Assembly: GCA_015178975.1 (NCBI GenBank)
Contig: WHVD01000049.1
Coordinates: forward strand, 496,001-560,000
DNA: 64,000 bases
From: Hysterangium stoloniferum
Taxonomy: Eukaryota; Basidiomycota; Agaricomycetes; Hysterangiales; Hysterangiaceae
Direction of reading: 5' to 3'
Part shown: one piece after another, positions 48,208 to 60,221 of the stretch
Layout of the letters: each line of letters opens with the position of its first letter
Numbering within the stretch: position 1 is the stretch's first letter
Program-made: the position numbers and the translations under genes
The notes under the pieces: model-generated
Seen by the model: only the letters and a program-made list of their open reading frames with translations
What the model was told of the DNA's origin: nothing
Database searches by the model: none

Positions 48208-51200
48208 TTAAATTTGATAAATAGTCTTGTAAGCTCTAAGAAGAGCGGGAGCGTTACGAAGGTCATTGCCATTTAACCAAGTGTCCTCCTCCGGTCCATA
48301 TCCTTTCCATCGAACCTGGAAAAGGAGTCGATTGCGATGCTTTTTGTGTCCTACTATAGCTTCTACTTCGTACTCCTCGTCGTTACGATTGAGTTCTCGA
48401 GGGTTCTCGAGTAGCTCCCTGGATCCGAATTCCTTAGGGGAGAGGTGGTACTTTTTAAGATGGTCTCGATTAATCACTGGATGTAATTGATATTCCGAGG
48501 GGATGCAGAGTCGGAAGACTTGAGGATTGATCTTTTCCAAGACCTCAAACGGCCCTATCTGTCTTTGTATAAGTTTTCTTCCGGGTCCCTTGGCCTCGAC
48601 GAGCTCGAGAGAATGGGGATTAATCAGAACATAATCTCCCTCTGAGATATCTTCCACTAATCTCCGTCTCTTGTTGTAACTGCGAGCTTGGGTCTCTTGT
48701 GCTCGTGCAATCGAATCCCGCGCTGCTTGTCGGTGATTTTCCAATTCTAAGATCCATTGGTCGGCTAACAGGGCTATGTGATAATTCTCTGGGAACCACA
48801 GGGTCGTCCCCTCCTAGACAGCTAGACATTCCTCTTGGTAAGTAGCCCATCAGCAAAAAGGCCGGCGCATAGCTTGTTGAGCTTTGAACCGTCGAATTGT
48901 AGGTATGAGCCACTACTTGAGTCCATTTAGACCATTCCTCCTTCGAAGAGGCTGCAGTATGCACTGAGCATTTGCTCCACAATAGCATTAGCATTCTCTG
49001 TTTGACCATCGGTCTGAGGATGGTGGGACGAGGATACTGCAAGGGCACTTCCATATACTTTGCAGACTTCTCTCCAAAACCTACAGGTCCACCTTTTGTC
49101 TCGATCACAGATTATCCTTGAAGGCAGGCCGAAAGGAGCGGCTACTTTATTCACGAAGATTCGCACGTGAATCCTTCTGCGGATAGATCTGAAGTGGTGG
49201 GTTCACAGATCAAGAAGCACGTGAGTTTATCCACGGCGATGAAGATGGCAGAATAACTGCCCTCTGTAGAAGGAGGCAATCCGGTAATCAGGTCCATTGA
49301 GACAACCTCAAACGGCCTTAGGAGTACATCCGTGGGTCGAAGGGCTCCTTGTCGAGCGGAATGATCGATTTTAGTTTTCTGGTATATGTCGCAGCTGCGA
49401 GCGTACGCCACGCAGTCCTGCAACATCCTCGGCCAGAAGAAACAGTCTTTCATCAGATTAAAGAGCCTGTGGCCACCTGCATGAGCTCCTTCGAAAGGAT
49501 TATCGTGTATCAGCTTGAGTATGGTTGTCGTCATGCTGCTAGGAATGCAGATTCAACTTTTCCAGTCCAAATCTCGAAAGAACAATAGCTTATTCTTGCC
49601 GATAAAATAATGCGAAGGAGTGGCTACCATGTTTGGAGAAATGGGATCGGTGGCGTAATAATTCCTGAAAGTGGGATCTTTCTGGTATCCGTCGCGAAGT
49701 TCCTTAGCATAATTCTCATCGATCTCTATAAGTAATTGTGGATTCGAGAGAGTAAAATCCGCCTCGTCAGTCTCATCGTTTCTGGGAAGGTTGTGCAAGT
49801 CCCATTTTGTTTGGGGACCTCTTCGACGGTTCCGACAGGTTCAACTAACTCGTGATGAGTGAGAAAGACGGCCTTTTCCGCTGGTTTGTTTTCCCATAAC
49901 GTCTCTTTGTCATTCCGGTTATAAGAATCTGCTACGATTGGTAAGAGATTGTCTCTCACAGGGCTAGCACAGTCAGGTACTCGAGGAAGTCTAGATAATG
50001 GGTCAACATTGCTGTGTATCTGCCCTGCTCTATGTAGGATTTCCAGACCGGGGTATGCAGCATATACCGCCCCCCATGCGGCCAGTCGACGATTAGTGTT
50101 CTCGTAAGATCTGGCCCATTGTAACGCCGCATGATCAGTGATCAAAAGGATATGTTCTCCCTCGATAAAGGGCTGGAAATGGACTAATCCTTCTTTAGCA
50201 GCTAATGCTTCTCGCTCTGTGGCCGAGTAGTTACATTCCACTTTGTGGAGCGTACAGCTCCAATAGGTGATAACGTGTTCGACTGTGACACTGGTGTCAT
50301 CAAAATCTGCGGCCCAGGAATCCGTCCAGGTGAATTCCGGCTCCTTGGTTTTATAACAAGTAACAAAAATGGGGACATCTCGTGATTGATCGAAAGCTGC
50401 CCTTGCTTGGGCATAAATTTTCGTATCCTTTAGGTCCTTAAGCGTCATTTTTTTGTATTTGCTGGAGGCAACATCCCAGCGTGAAGTCCGAAGCGTCTGT
50501 GTATAACCTATAAGGCATACCGCTCGCAGGGTGTCCAAGTACTGGAGCCGAACTCAACGCAACTTTGATGTCTTCAAAAGCTCGGGCGTGTTCTGAATCC
50601 CAATGCCAATGAACTCCTTTCTTTAAGAGGTTGAAAAGTGGAGCAACCGTCCAGGAGTAGAATGGTATGTAAGCAGAGAAGTACAGAACCATTCCGAGAA
50701 AGCGTTGAAGGTCTGCTATCTTAGAAGGCGTGGCTAATTCCAATATAGCGGCGACCTTTTCTTGATGGGTCGAAAAGCCAAGTCTAGACACCTTATGTCC
50801 TAGTAGTAGAATCGAATTGTACCCCACGTAGCACTTTTTGGGCGAGAGAGTGATTCCCGCTGCAATGATAGCTTGTAGGACCTGGTCCAAATGCTCTAGA
50901 TGATCGTCCCATGTCTTAGAAAAGATCACGATGTCGTCAATATAAACTAGGCAGAATATCCATAAGTAGGGTGCAAGTACGGTTTGCATAACCCTTTGAA
51001 ATATAGAAGGTCCATTACGAAGTCCAAAGGGCATTCTCCTGAATTGCCACAGTCCTCGATGGGATCTGAAGGCTGTCTTCGGTTTATCTTCCTCTAACAT
51101 TTCAAATTGGGTAAAACCAGCTAGTGCATCGAAAGAAGATAAGATGTTGGATCCCGAGAGTGCCTGCATGATTTCCGATTGACGCGGCAGTGGAAATTCA

Positions 51201-52897
51201 TCGGGAACCGTTAGGCTGTTCAACTTTCTATAGTCGATTACTACTCGTGGTTTCCCGTTGCGATAGACGACAAAGGCTGGCGCCCCCCAAGGACTCTTGG
51301 ATGGTTCAATCACTCCCTGTTGGAACCAAGTGTCCATTTGTTCGTCAATGACTTTCCTATTAGCCGGGGAGGTTAGAAACATTGACATTGAAATAGGTTG
51401 TGCGCCATCTTTTAAGGGAACATTGACCTTGACATCTACTTGTCCTAAATGCCCATCTACTCCAAAAGCTAGGACGTTCTTAGTTAATACTGACTCCAAG
51501 TGGGGGGAGACGTCGGTAGGGATATCAGGACCTAAATTAACTAGCTTATGCAGATCTTCCGCGCGAAGCGTTTCCGTGGTGGCAACTTCTGATGTTTTGG
51601 GGCCTGCCGGATCGAAATTGTCTGCGAGTTCCCATTGCAGGGGCAGCCTGGAAGATTGAGGATTAAGGACACGTTCCTCTTCTATTCTTGATAGACTTTC
51701 GACAAGATGAGTGATCTTGGTTGCCATTGACTGCATTGATGCCCTCTCAGTCGAAGATCTAGGAGTCTGGGCCCATTTGTTCGCATTGTGAATTAATCCA
51801 ACGGTTTCCCCTCATCTGATGATTCTTGGCGTCAGAGAGGGATTAGCGAGAGGTATCGCGGCACGTTCCCTAGAGATGGCAGTGGTGGGAGCAGCTAGTA
51901 TACTCCCATCGTCGTTCTGTAAGACAACTCCCTCGACTATCCATTGGTCACCAATAAGATCTCCTACAAAGATCGGTACTAATCGAGCTGATTCCGGTTC
52001 TATAGTACAATCTTGTAAGGCCCGTGCGACTCTTTCAGTACGCACTCCTTTGTCTGGTTTGGAAGTCAATTCAGACGGGTCATCGGCTAATTCCTCAAAG
52101 GGGATCTTGCTAATCGAAAAGGTTAAAGGCTGCAGCTCCTTGGAAGAGCTGGCTGGAATAGATCCTGCTCTCCCAGGCAAAATCAATCTGGAACCCAGCG
52201 GTTGGTCTCGCAGTGTCCCGATCTCATAATTCACGTGAAAGTCTTCTCCAAGAAGGATCGGGATGGTCATACCTCGGACAACATACGTCTCGGCAGTAAA
52301 TTTGAGGAGTATACCGGTGTCGTCCTCGAGATAAATGGGGACGTTGATGTATCCTAATACTTTGGCATTACCGGTAAGTTGTACGAGGCGCAGCTTGAGT
52401 CCTTGCTTGAGTTTAGGGCGGTCCTCTAGTTCCTTATAGAAATCCTCCGAGATTAAGGAGAGGTCAGCTCCAGCGTCCAGCCTGATTTTAATAGGATTTG
52501 AGGCTTCTGAATTCCCTACGTGTCCGTAGACGTGTAATGCTGAAATCCCAATACTGGAATATCCACCCGGAGGGTCCCTTTTGCGATAGATAATAGTCAA
52601 ATCCTCTTTCATAAGTCGACTGGATCGGGGGTATTGAACTCTAGGTCTTTTGCTTTCTTTTCTTGCAGCCAATTTAACATTCCTCCTGATACGTCTACCG
52701 TTAGGTACCTTGTCGTCCGCTTCAGAGTCTGACTCATCGCAAGGAATTAAGTCGGGTAATTGCCCTGGGTCGAAGGGGAAGCTCTCCTCCTCCAATCCCT
52801 CGGACTCAGAGGGGTCTTCTATAACATAGGTTTGACTTATTTCCTTAGATCGGTTCGCAAATGCGTCCTCGTTGACGATTTCCTCAATTTTCCTCAA
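48208..52897 (-). pseudogene. Chromovirus pol: protease, RT, RNase H, integrase, chromodomain
   Basis: In order on the minus strand: aspartic protease with RLDAGADLSLIS (near 52480); reverse transcriptase with LVYIDDIVIFSK, the YVDD-box equivalent (near 50930), and RSHRGLWQFRRMPFGLRN before it; RNase H around 50.5-50.0 kb (LITDHAALQW); integrase with zinc region, DLITGLPPS core start (near 49290) and a TDGQTENANA core motif (near 49010); chromodomain VRWKGYGPEEDTW (near 48290). This order is that of gypsy chromoviruses. Broken by several interruptions. Confidence 0.88.
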
Positions 52898-53259
52898 TGG
52901 TGGGAGGTTCAGGTCGCGATAAAACTCTTGTCTCAGTCAGACCTTCACGGTTCTGATGATGAGCGTCTAGCCAGTCTCCTTTCTCGAGAAAATCATGGTC
53001 TGATATAGAAACATAAACTTGCGATGTCTCATTCTCATTCGAGGACGCTTTCACATCTGAAACAATGTTGTCCTCTGGCTGAGGAAGGTAGACAGAAATG
53101 AAAATTGATTCCTCATCAATGTTATGTACTTGTCCCTGTACACTTAATCCATAAACCATTTCATAAGCCCTTTGATCCTCCGCCTCCTCCATTGGGTTCT
53201 GTGCAGAGCACTTGTTAATAGAGACATAGTGCGACATCCTGCCCGCATGGGGGCAGTCA

Positions 53260-54785
53260 ATCTTGAAATGCTCTAAACTCCCACAAATCCAACACTCCTT
53301 CGGAGGTTTGGCGATGCTTTTCTTGTCACTCCGTTCGAAAAAGAACTTGCCGTGTTTCTTACCCTGTTTAGCATTCGATCTCCTAGAGGCGGTGTTATCC
53401 TCGAGTTTGCCGAGGAGGACATGGCCTCAATTAGTGGGGTCGATTTTTCCAGAGTGCTCCTCCTCATGCCAGGGATCTGACTCGTCTTGCTCGGCGATCA
53501 TGACTCTGGGTTTCTGAAACCATAACACTCTCGATGTGTTTGAACCCAAGCGTTAATCAGAGCCTCTTGTAAATTGTTCGTGTAAGTCTGTAGGCTCATG
53601 ATGTCATCGATAGGTTGTCCCTGTAGAAGATAAAGCCATTCCGTGGGCAGTGTCAGGACAAGTCTGTGTGTTTCGTCCTTCCGGTTTTGGTGGAACCCAT
53701 ACAAGAATCGATAAAGCTTGACCCTTCGCTGAATGTAATGAACGGGTGTCTCATGATTGTGACCGGCCTGTCGAAATTTCATGGCTTCCCATTCTAGAGC
53801 CAAGGATTCGCGCCAATGGGTTCCAAGTAATCCTTCTACGATGCCCCAAAGAAACAATCCGTGAGATCGACTAAACTCAGTGCGATGTTCACGGTCTAAG
53901 GTGCTCCACCAGATCTTAGCACTGCCGGTGAGTCGTCTTGGCAGAGCGACTCCCAACAATGTACTCATGGAGTCAGAGATCTCCGAGAGGCTCATAATAT
54001 CCATGATGTAATCCAACACCTTGGATTGAGTCCCATCGTATTCGGGAAGGTCTGACCATTTGATCTTGATGTCGTTGGTGTTAAGAGCGATCCTTTTATC
54101 CTTAGGTAAGTCATCGATAGGCGCGCTGGCTCGAGGTTGCATCGGAGTTCAAAAGGGAGAGTTAGGTACTCTACCGTGACGCCCCCCACGTCCCGAATTC
54201 CCTCCATAGCTTGAGGTACTAGAACTCCCAGATGAATTACTAGGAGGTCCTCCTGATGGCAAAAAAGGGTTGGAGGAGATCGGCAGGGAATGGCGAGGAT
54301 CGACTGGATTCAGCAATCCTCGACCCGCAACCTGACCAGCTATACCCTCGGTGAATGCAGTGGAGAAAGACGGTCGACCCCTGTTGGCGACTGATCGATA
54401 TCTAGTCGTAGTTGGTTCATCACCCATGTTCGTATTGCCGGGGATTCGTTCGAACGCGATGCGAGACCGGTGATTTTCCTGGATGGGGGGTAGTGCTAGG
54501 TTCCGTCGCGATCCCTCTTTTGATTTCGACCGTATTCAAAGGTCGACAAGGTTGAGGCTGGTAGAGGGGGATGCATATTTCCATTCCTTTTTCCTGAAGA
54601 CGTTCCGCCACCTGCATCTTCATGTCAGACGGGAAGTCTTGCAGAATAATGGGACGATTGAGCGAATGAAGGAAACGAGTGTCGGGAGAGCCATTCAGGG
54701 TGCGAACAAATGAACTTGTTGTGGAGATGGGTGAATCGGGTACCTGGATGGAATCACCATAAGGGTAAAGCACTTCCAAAACCAT
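53260..54785 (-). pseudogene. Chromovirus gag region
   Basis: Minus-strand capsid region: a Gly/Ser-rich linker near 54.2 kb and a capsid-like segment near 54.1-53.5 kb containing LPEYDGTQSKVLDYIMDI, LTGSAKIWWSTL and HYIQRRVKLYRFLYGF. A zinc-knuckle-like stretch lies near 53.3 kb (CWICG...HFKIDCPHAG). The upstream frame at 54420-54785 may be an N-terminal extension. The region is broken by a few interruptions. Confidence 0.7.
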
Positions 54786-54830
54786 CTTATCGAGTCTTCT
54801 CTGATTTCACCTTAACCGACCCCTTAAAGT

Positions 54831-55150
54831 GAAATACGCAAACGAAGAATTCCGAGTAATCCCATTAATTGAGCTAAGTGTTGAACTTTGTTCCTGTCAT
54901 ACTATCCACCCTGTTTGAAATATTGGAGCACTCTAACAGTTTGTGTGAGGGTGCAACACATAAGTTGAAGACAAGCTCCACTACATTTATACATAGTGTC
55001 AGACCTCCCAACTAGTATGATCTCTATTGTTGGCCCCTCAATTGACTATGTTACCATCATCAACCCCTCCCACTTAGAGCCTCCCCTCCCACTTGGCTTA
55101 GATCTTAACAACTTGTGACATTTAGATTACAGGAAGTGATGAAATGGTGA
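54831..55150. other. LTR debris
   Basis: No gene. About 54880-55010 is the same debris family as 17600, 18030 and 37860, here with the shared module variant GGTGCAACACATAAGTTGAAG (54947-54980). The last five bases CAGTT (55151-55155) are the target duplication of the next solo LTR. Confidence 0.55.
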
Positions 55151-55155
55151 CAGTT

Positions 55156-56210
55156 TGTCAGGAACCGGAAAACCCGCCGGCCTCCGGGCCCCCGGACCCC
55201 GTCCTACATGCTCCCGACCCTCTATATTGTATAGTAACAACTGGAGTTCCCACGGGAGCCCACATGTCAACTTGTTTATGCCTGACTCTCTGTACGCACC
55301 CCACCTGTCTGCACCTAACCCTCTGTGTCTCATACACCAGTCCTCGGACTCCACCGGACTCCGGACTCCACTCTATGTACACCCGACACTCTGTGTCTTA
55401 TGTACCAGTCACCGGACTCCGACCGGACTCCTGGAACCCCTCTAACAGAGCATAGAACCCCACTCCTGTTATCTGTCTCTGCGTCTCACACACCAGTCAT
55501 TGGAAAACCCACCGGACTCCACCGGACCTCCTGCACATCAAGCCTGTCTATACCCGACACTATCTTGTGCACCAAGTCACCGGACTCTGACCGGACTTCC
55601 GGAACCCCTCTAACTGAGCCCCGCTCCAGTTATGGTTAAATGATCTGTCATGATTCGTTCTCCGCTCCCGTTCCGTTCCGTCCCTAATTCCCAGTTTAGT
55701 ATTTACTTGTTTCGTTTTATGTTTAATAGTTCTGCCTCTCATTAATACCGGATTTGGTATTATTACATTTCACAGTCTATATAAGTCTGCTATATTCATG
55801 TACTTAGAATCCAGTTTCAATCTTGAACTAGTTTTCCCCCGAACAAGTTTGATCCTTGAACAGTCTCTAGTCCTCTTGTCTGTCTGCACACTCGATTCCC
55901 GGAACTCCCACGGGAACTCCGGAATCTATATCTTTCTGTATGCATTCTGTCAGCTCGAAATATGGACACCCGAATGAGTGTACGAGGGTGCAGCCTATAA
56001 GCTGAAGCCAAGTCCATCTCAGTCGTATCACCAGACTTTCTGGTAATTATTCTGATATCACCGTTCCTTGTACTAATAATCCCCGGAACTTTCCCGGGAC
56101 CTATTGCCCGGGGACTCCGTGGGACTATTCCCGGAAGCAAGTGTGTGTTCGGAATAGTTACCGGAAACCTCCGCGGGACTATCCGTGGAGCTTTGTTCGG
56201 GAACTTAACA
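55156..56210 (+). mobile_element. Solo LTR, 1055 bases, with target duplication CAGTT
   Basis: TGTCAGGAACCGG to GGGAACTTAACA, flanked by CAGTT at 55151-55155 and 56211-56215. Close sibling of 43654-44711, differing at scattered sites and small gaps, so both are fairly young. The shared module lies at about 55984-56016. Confidence 0.92.
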
Positions 56211-57320
56211 CAGTTCTTGTACAGAAGAATTGGCAAGAGCACATAGGATGTGGTGGATGAAAGGGTGGATATTTGGGCTATGGGCTTCATAAATATGCTT
56301 TTGAGGTATGCTTAAATCATATCATGTGGTGTGATATATGTATAACAGTTTCTTTCATTCACAGGGAAAAATCCAAGAAAAAGATTTGGCACTCTTTGAG
56401 TGGAAGGAAGTTTGTTGCCAGTTTAATGAGGAGAATTTCAACAAGTTGGGATCAGAACTGGTACTTTTAGCCTGGGGCAAATACTTTGCTGAGTTGTTCA
56501 ACAAATGGATTAGATCTAGCAGTGTCAAATATATACCCAGTGAGCTAAATTCTTAACAATAATAAATTAAAGTTGATTTTTAATGGTTTAAATTACAGTG
56601 CTTAGGTGGAATACAAAGGATACTTTTATCAGGAAATTGGTAGATGAAGTAAAAGATGCTATAAATTCATCTCAAAGTTCTAGCCTAGCTGAGCCCAGTA
56701 TATTATGGAATGCATTCCTGGCAGCACCATTCTACCCAAGCCAACATGAGAGGCCAAATTCTCTGGAAATGAACAGGCTGGAAGTAACACAGATAGGCTT
56801 GAAATGTGTGTTGATGCTTTTGCCCCTTACACTATGATTGATTCTGTTGGCAAGTTTTTATTTGCTGACTTACTGTATGTACAAGGTAAGTCCTAATGTA
56901 ATTCAAAATGATTGTTATTCATCCACTGAATTTGTAGGATTTATCTATGGAAATAATATGGTGGTCCTGTTTGACCCTCAAGCACACAGGTACATACATA
57001 CATATGTTCTGATAGTCTTATCAATAGATATCTATACATATATACTAATATGATTCTGAAGTTTTGATCAAACAAGTGGTCCATGGGATAAAGCTGCCCA
57101 TGCTATTCAGAATTTCCTCAATACACACAAATACAATGATATTTGTCATAGCATTGGGCTTGATAGTATCTGTGTCAAAGTCCCTCCTCCCCAGAAAAGG
57201 GACATGGATTGTCATAGAGTTGGTACAACATGCCCTCAAGGCTCATCTACCTTCAAAAAGCTTATCTCTCCTGTGTATGAGGAAACTGCACAACAGTCCA
57301 CCATTGATCTTGATTGATTG
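56211..57320 (+). pseudogene. Spliced hypothetical gene, possibly degraded
   Basis: Several protein-like exons on the plus strand: one after the CACAG acceptor at 56365 (EKDLALFEWKEVCCQFNEEN), one near 56600-56830 (DTFIRKLVDEVKDAINSSQ, LWNAFLAAPFYPSQHERPN), a short one near 56805-56886 (TMIDSVGKFLFADLLYVQ), one near 56938-56989 (NNMVVLFDPQAHR) and one near 57061-57318 (GPWDKAAHAIQNFLNTHKY, VKVPPPQKRDMDCHRVG) with a stop at 57318. Splice signals such as GTAAGT at 56887 are good, but the frame does not run cleanly from the second to the third piece, so a frameshift or an unusual intron is needed. I do not recognise the family. Confidence 0.4.
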
Positions 57321-57499
57321 AACAGAATTTTAGCTATTTTCTTGATCTTCAAATCAAAAAAAACTCAACTCCAATTTACAACATCTATTAGAACATGCAT
57401 TTATAATAAAAGTATTTTTGATTTTTTTCTCTCTAATAATTTCATGTGTGGCAATGCAACATTGTCTCAAAAACAGCCCAGACATTGTACAGATTTAAC

Positions 57500-57860
57500 T
57501 TGTTGACATGTAATGTCTCATATACATACTTTGGCTACATGCTTTTCATACTCAACACTCACAAACTGCAAAATGTTGTCTCCTTCTGGCTCTTCCTTCA
57601 ACTGACAGACTACATCCCAATATACAGGCTGCAAAATATTTTCAACACCAAGATCCTTATATGTAGCAAGTGTATTTGGTGACATCCCAGATGGCAGAAT
57701 CTAATGCTTGTCCTTTCAAACCCAATGGTTATTAAACTGATCCCATCACTGGTCCAGCTCCTGTTGGATGAGCTCTGGCCATAACCAGTGTACCAATTCA
57801 CTGTGATATATCAGTGCTAATAGTAAGATTATGAAGTGGAAATGACTTACGGTGGTGTAC
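57500..57860 (-). pseudogene. DDE/integrase-like fungal transposon protein, C-terminal fragment
   Basis: Minus-strand stretches LVHWLWPELIQQELDQ and DQFNNHWV, and toward 57660 a LPSGMSPN-like turn, resemble the C-terminal part of a DDE-type integrase-domain protein widespread in agaricomycetes (consensus recalled: LWP.LIQ.ELD..R..FN.H......LPSGVSPN). The frame is not continuous. It stops just before the MITE at 57979. Identification rests on memory of the family. Confidence 0.4.
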
Positions 57861-57978
57861 ATCCATTGGATTATACTGTAAATACCTTCAACCAGCTTCC
57901 CAATGCACTTTCACATTGTTGCCCACTTGAGATGATATTGTAGCCATCCACACTCAATAGTTGTGTTGTGTACTGATT

Positions 57979-58845
57979 CACTGGAGGCACCCCAATGTTT
58001 TGGAAGTTTAAAAACCTTCCAAAAATCCTAATCTTTGCAGGATAACCCAAAACTTTAAAAGTTATTTATCCACTAAAGTATATATATTTATATTGTTTGT
58101 TGTAAAATTAATATTTAATCAAATTCAGTTGATTAGGTATCACTCTGAAGAATGCAAAAATATGAATATTTATCCTATATCTGACAAAATTTAGTCAAAC
58201 AATCATCTGTAGATTATTCTTTTGGAATAAATTGCACAATGGGGATTGGTACTCCAGATAGTTCTGGTTAACTCTCTAAACCAACTAAATTCAAATTATA
58301 TGAAATATATTTGAAAGTTTGCTTGTATACAACAGAATACATCATAACCCAAATATTAAGTCATAACCCAAATAATCTTGTGTAACTATACGTATCATTT
58401 GTGTGTATTTTAAAAGGGCATGCATATTTTAAAGATGAAATTTCAGGTAATTAAATATAAACTCATAGAATAAGTTGTCATGGCCAGAAGGAATAGACTC
58501 ACTTAGAAAATATGAGGATTATTCAGTAAAATTTTGTATATTCAATAAAGTGTGACCATCCTCCTTTGGCCAACTTTTCTAAGAATTCTTTGAACTGATA
58601 AATTGTTTAAAAATTTTAAGTTTTAGTAGGATTTTCCAAAGTGGGAAATCATATCCAAAACCCTTGAAAATTTGTATCAAGAAACTCTAACTGATGATGT
58701 TTCCTGAGATTTTCTAATACAAATATTTAAAGTTTTCAGATATGATTTTCCAGTTTGGAAAATCCTACTAAAACTTAATTTTTTCAAAAATAGTAGGATT
58801 TTCAGAAGGTTTTCCAACTCCAAAAACCTTGGGGTGCCTCCAGTG
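57979..58845. mobile_element. CACTA-like fold-back MITE, 867 bases, TSD ATT
   Basis: Begins CACTGGAGGCACCCCAA and ends TTGGGGTGCCTCCAGTG, with long terminal inverted repeats of about 60 bases and the 3-base duplication ATT on both sides (57976-57978 and 58846-58848). CACT(A/G) ends with 3-base duplications fit the CACTA/EnSpm class. It has no transposase. The right half is a further inverted structure shared with 58949-59322. Very AT-rich inside. Confidence 0.85.
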
Positions 58846-58948
58846 ATTATAAGAAATAATGTGCAGGGAGGCCATCTACACACAACTCAGGTGAAAAAAC
58901 CTCCCTAGGAATGATCAAACATCAGTAGAAAAGGATAAGATAAAGATA

Positions 58949-59322
58949 CACTGGAGGCATCCCAAGGTTTTTGGAGTTTGAAAACCTTTCAAAAATCCTA
59001 ATATTTGGCCAAATTTCTGAGAATTATTTGAACTGATAAACTATTTGAAATTTTTAAGTTTTAGTAGAATTTTCCAAAGTGGAAAATCATATCTAAAAAC
59101 TTTAAATATTTGTATCACAAAATCTGAGGAAACATCAGTAGCCAGAGTTTTTTGATACAAATATCTAAAGTTTTCAGATATGATTTTCCACTTTGGAAAA
59201 TCCTACTAAAACTTGAAATCTTCAAAACATTTATCAGTTCAAAGAATGCCTAGAAAAGTTGGCCAAATAGTAGGATTTTTGGAAGGTTCTCCAACTCCAA
59301 AAACCTTGGGGTGCCTCCAGTA
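58949..59322. mobile_element. CACTA-like fold-back MITE, 374 bases, TSD ATA
   Basis: Begins CACTGGAGGCATCCCAAGG and ends CCTTGGGGTGCCTCCAGTA, flanked by ATA on both sides (58946-58948 and 59323-59325). Almost the whole element is one imperfect palindrome, the arms meeting near 59135. Matching arm words include TTTTAGTAGAATTTTCC versus GGAAAATCCTACTAAAA. It is the compact relative of 57979-58845. Confidence 0.88.
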
Positions 59323-59640
59323 ATAGGATATTACAGTACCTTAAAGCATTTGTGATACTGAAGACTCCACCAGTCTCACTCCCACAGTCTGTTGTTGTCT
59401 GAACAGGCATACCTGACTACCATCACTGCTGCTGTCCAATACTGCCATTGTGGCCTCTTACTATCATCCCCACTGCTGCTCAATACAGTGTCACTGGTAA
59501 TGCCAGATACCAAATCTATGCAATCTCAGCCTAGCATGCACTACAATTGCAATCCTATGGGATTCAATCAATACAGGCACTGCCATGAGTTATCTTCCAC
59601 TGTCTTTGGTATAATCACTGTTAATTTTTTTCTCTTTCAA
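59323..59640. other. No gene recognised
   Basis: About 300 bases with a 90-codon frame (59392-59664) of low-complexity, Ser/Cys/His-rich content and no motif. CTGCTGTCCAATACTGCCA and CTGCTCAATACAGTG form a weak internal echo. Confidence 0.4.
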
Positions 59641-59649
59641 ATAACTGCT

Positions 59650-60070
59650 CATAGCATCCTCTGAGGATGAAAACATAAAGCAATGTATTATTGAATACCA
59701 CTGATGTGGCATTACCAACTTTAAAGAACTCAGCAAGCTATTTCTTGCAGAGCATGGGATCCAGATAAGGTATGTCTATTTATTTTATTTGATCCTCAGT
59801 TTTTCCTTTCATTAGTGAAGCAACTATTCCTCACCATCATACTCAGCTTGGCTTACAAGACAGTGGGGCTACAACAAAGGGTCTTCTGAATACCATGAAG
59901 TGGCAGCTTGTTCTTGACCAAATGGCTCAGGATCCTACAAGTCAACAAGGACCACAGGTGGTGAAGGAAGCAATCACTGCAAGGACTGGGATTAACTTGA
60001 CAAAAAAACCAAAAAAGCCACAGAATATCACAAAAAATATGAGCCCAATTTAGTAAGGAATGAGACAGTG
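59650..60070 (+). pseudogene. DDE/integrase-like fungal transposon protein, N-terminal fragment
   Basis: Plus-strand stretches TIPHHHTQLGLQDSGATTKG and WQLVLDQMAQDPTSQQGPQ followed by VVKEAITARTGINLT resemble the N-terminal helix-turn-helix-like part of the same family (consensus recalled: LVLDEM..DP..RRGP..VKE.IA..TG). Frames are interrupted. It is opposite in orientation to the C-terminal fragment at 57500-57860, so the two are not one simple gene. Confidence 0.4.
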
Positions 60071-60221
60071 AGGTATATCAGTATTCTCCTCGACCAAAGC
60101 TACAGTGGCATTCAAAGGTATAGTATGACAACTTGAGCATTGTTCACTAGTGGTGCTGACAATGAGCACAAAAGTAAAGACCTTGAACGGCACCGTAAAT
60201 TTATTCAATGTGTTGCAGTGT

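Larger units (their letters stand above)
44880..54830 (-). mobile_element. Long chromovirus (gypsy) with three extra ORFs after pol
   Basis: A nearly 10 kb minus-strand gypsy element. From its 5' side: gag (about 54.8-53.3 kb), protease, reverse transcriptase, RNase H, integrase and chromodomain (52.9-48.2 kb), then three long extra frames (48.0-45.5 kb), a purine tract (GACCTGGGGGGCAC on the minus strand) and a 631-base 3' LTR (44880-45510). No 5' LTR is seen at the right end, so the element is incomplete there and no target duplication can be paired. About ten breaks in gag-pol, while the three extra frames look open. Related solo LTR at 39683-40157. Confidence 0.85.

Noticed and set aside
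43654-56210. One 12.5 kb LTR element bounded by the two similar 1.05 kb LTRs
   Set aside because: Each LTR has its own perfect and different target duplication (CAGGG, CAGTT), and the sequence between them holds unrelated elements in the opposite direction.
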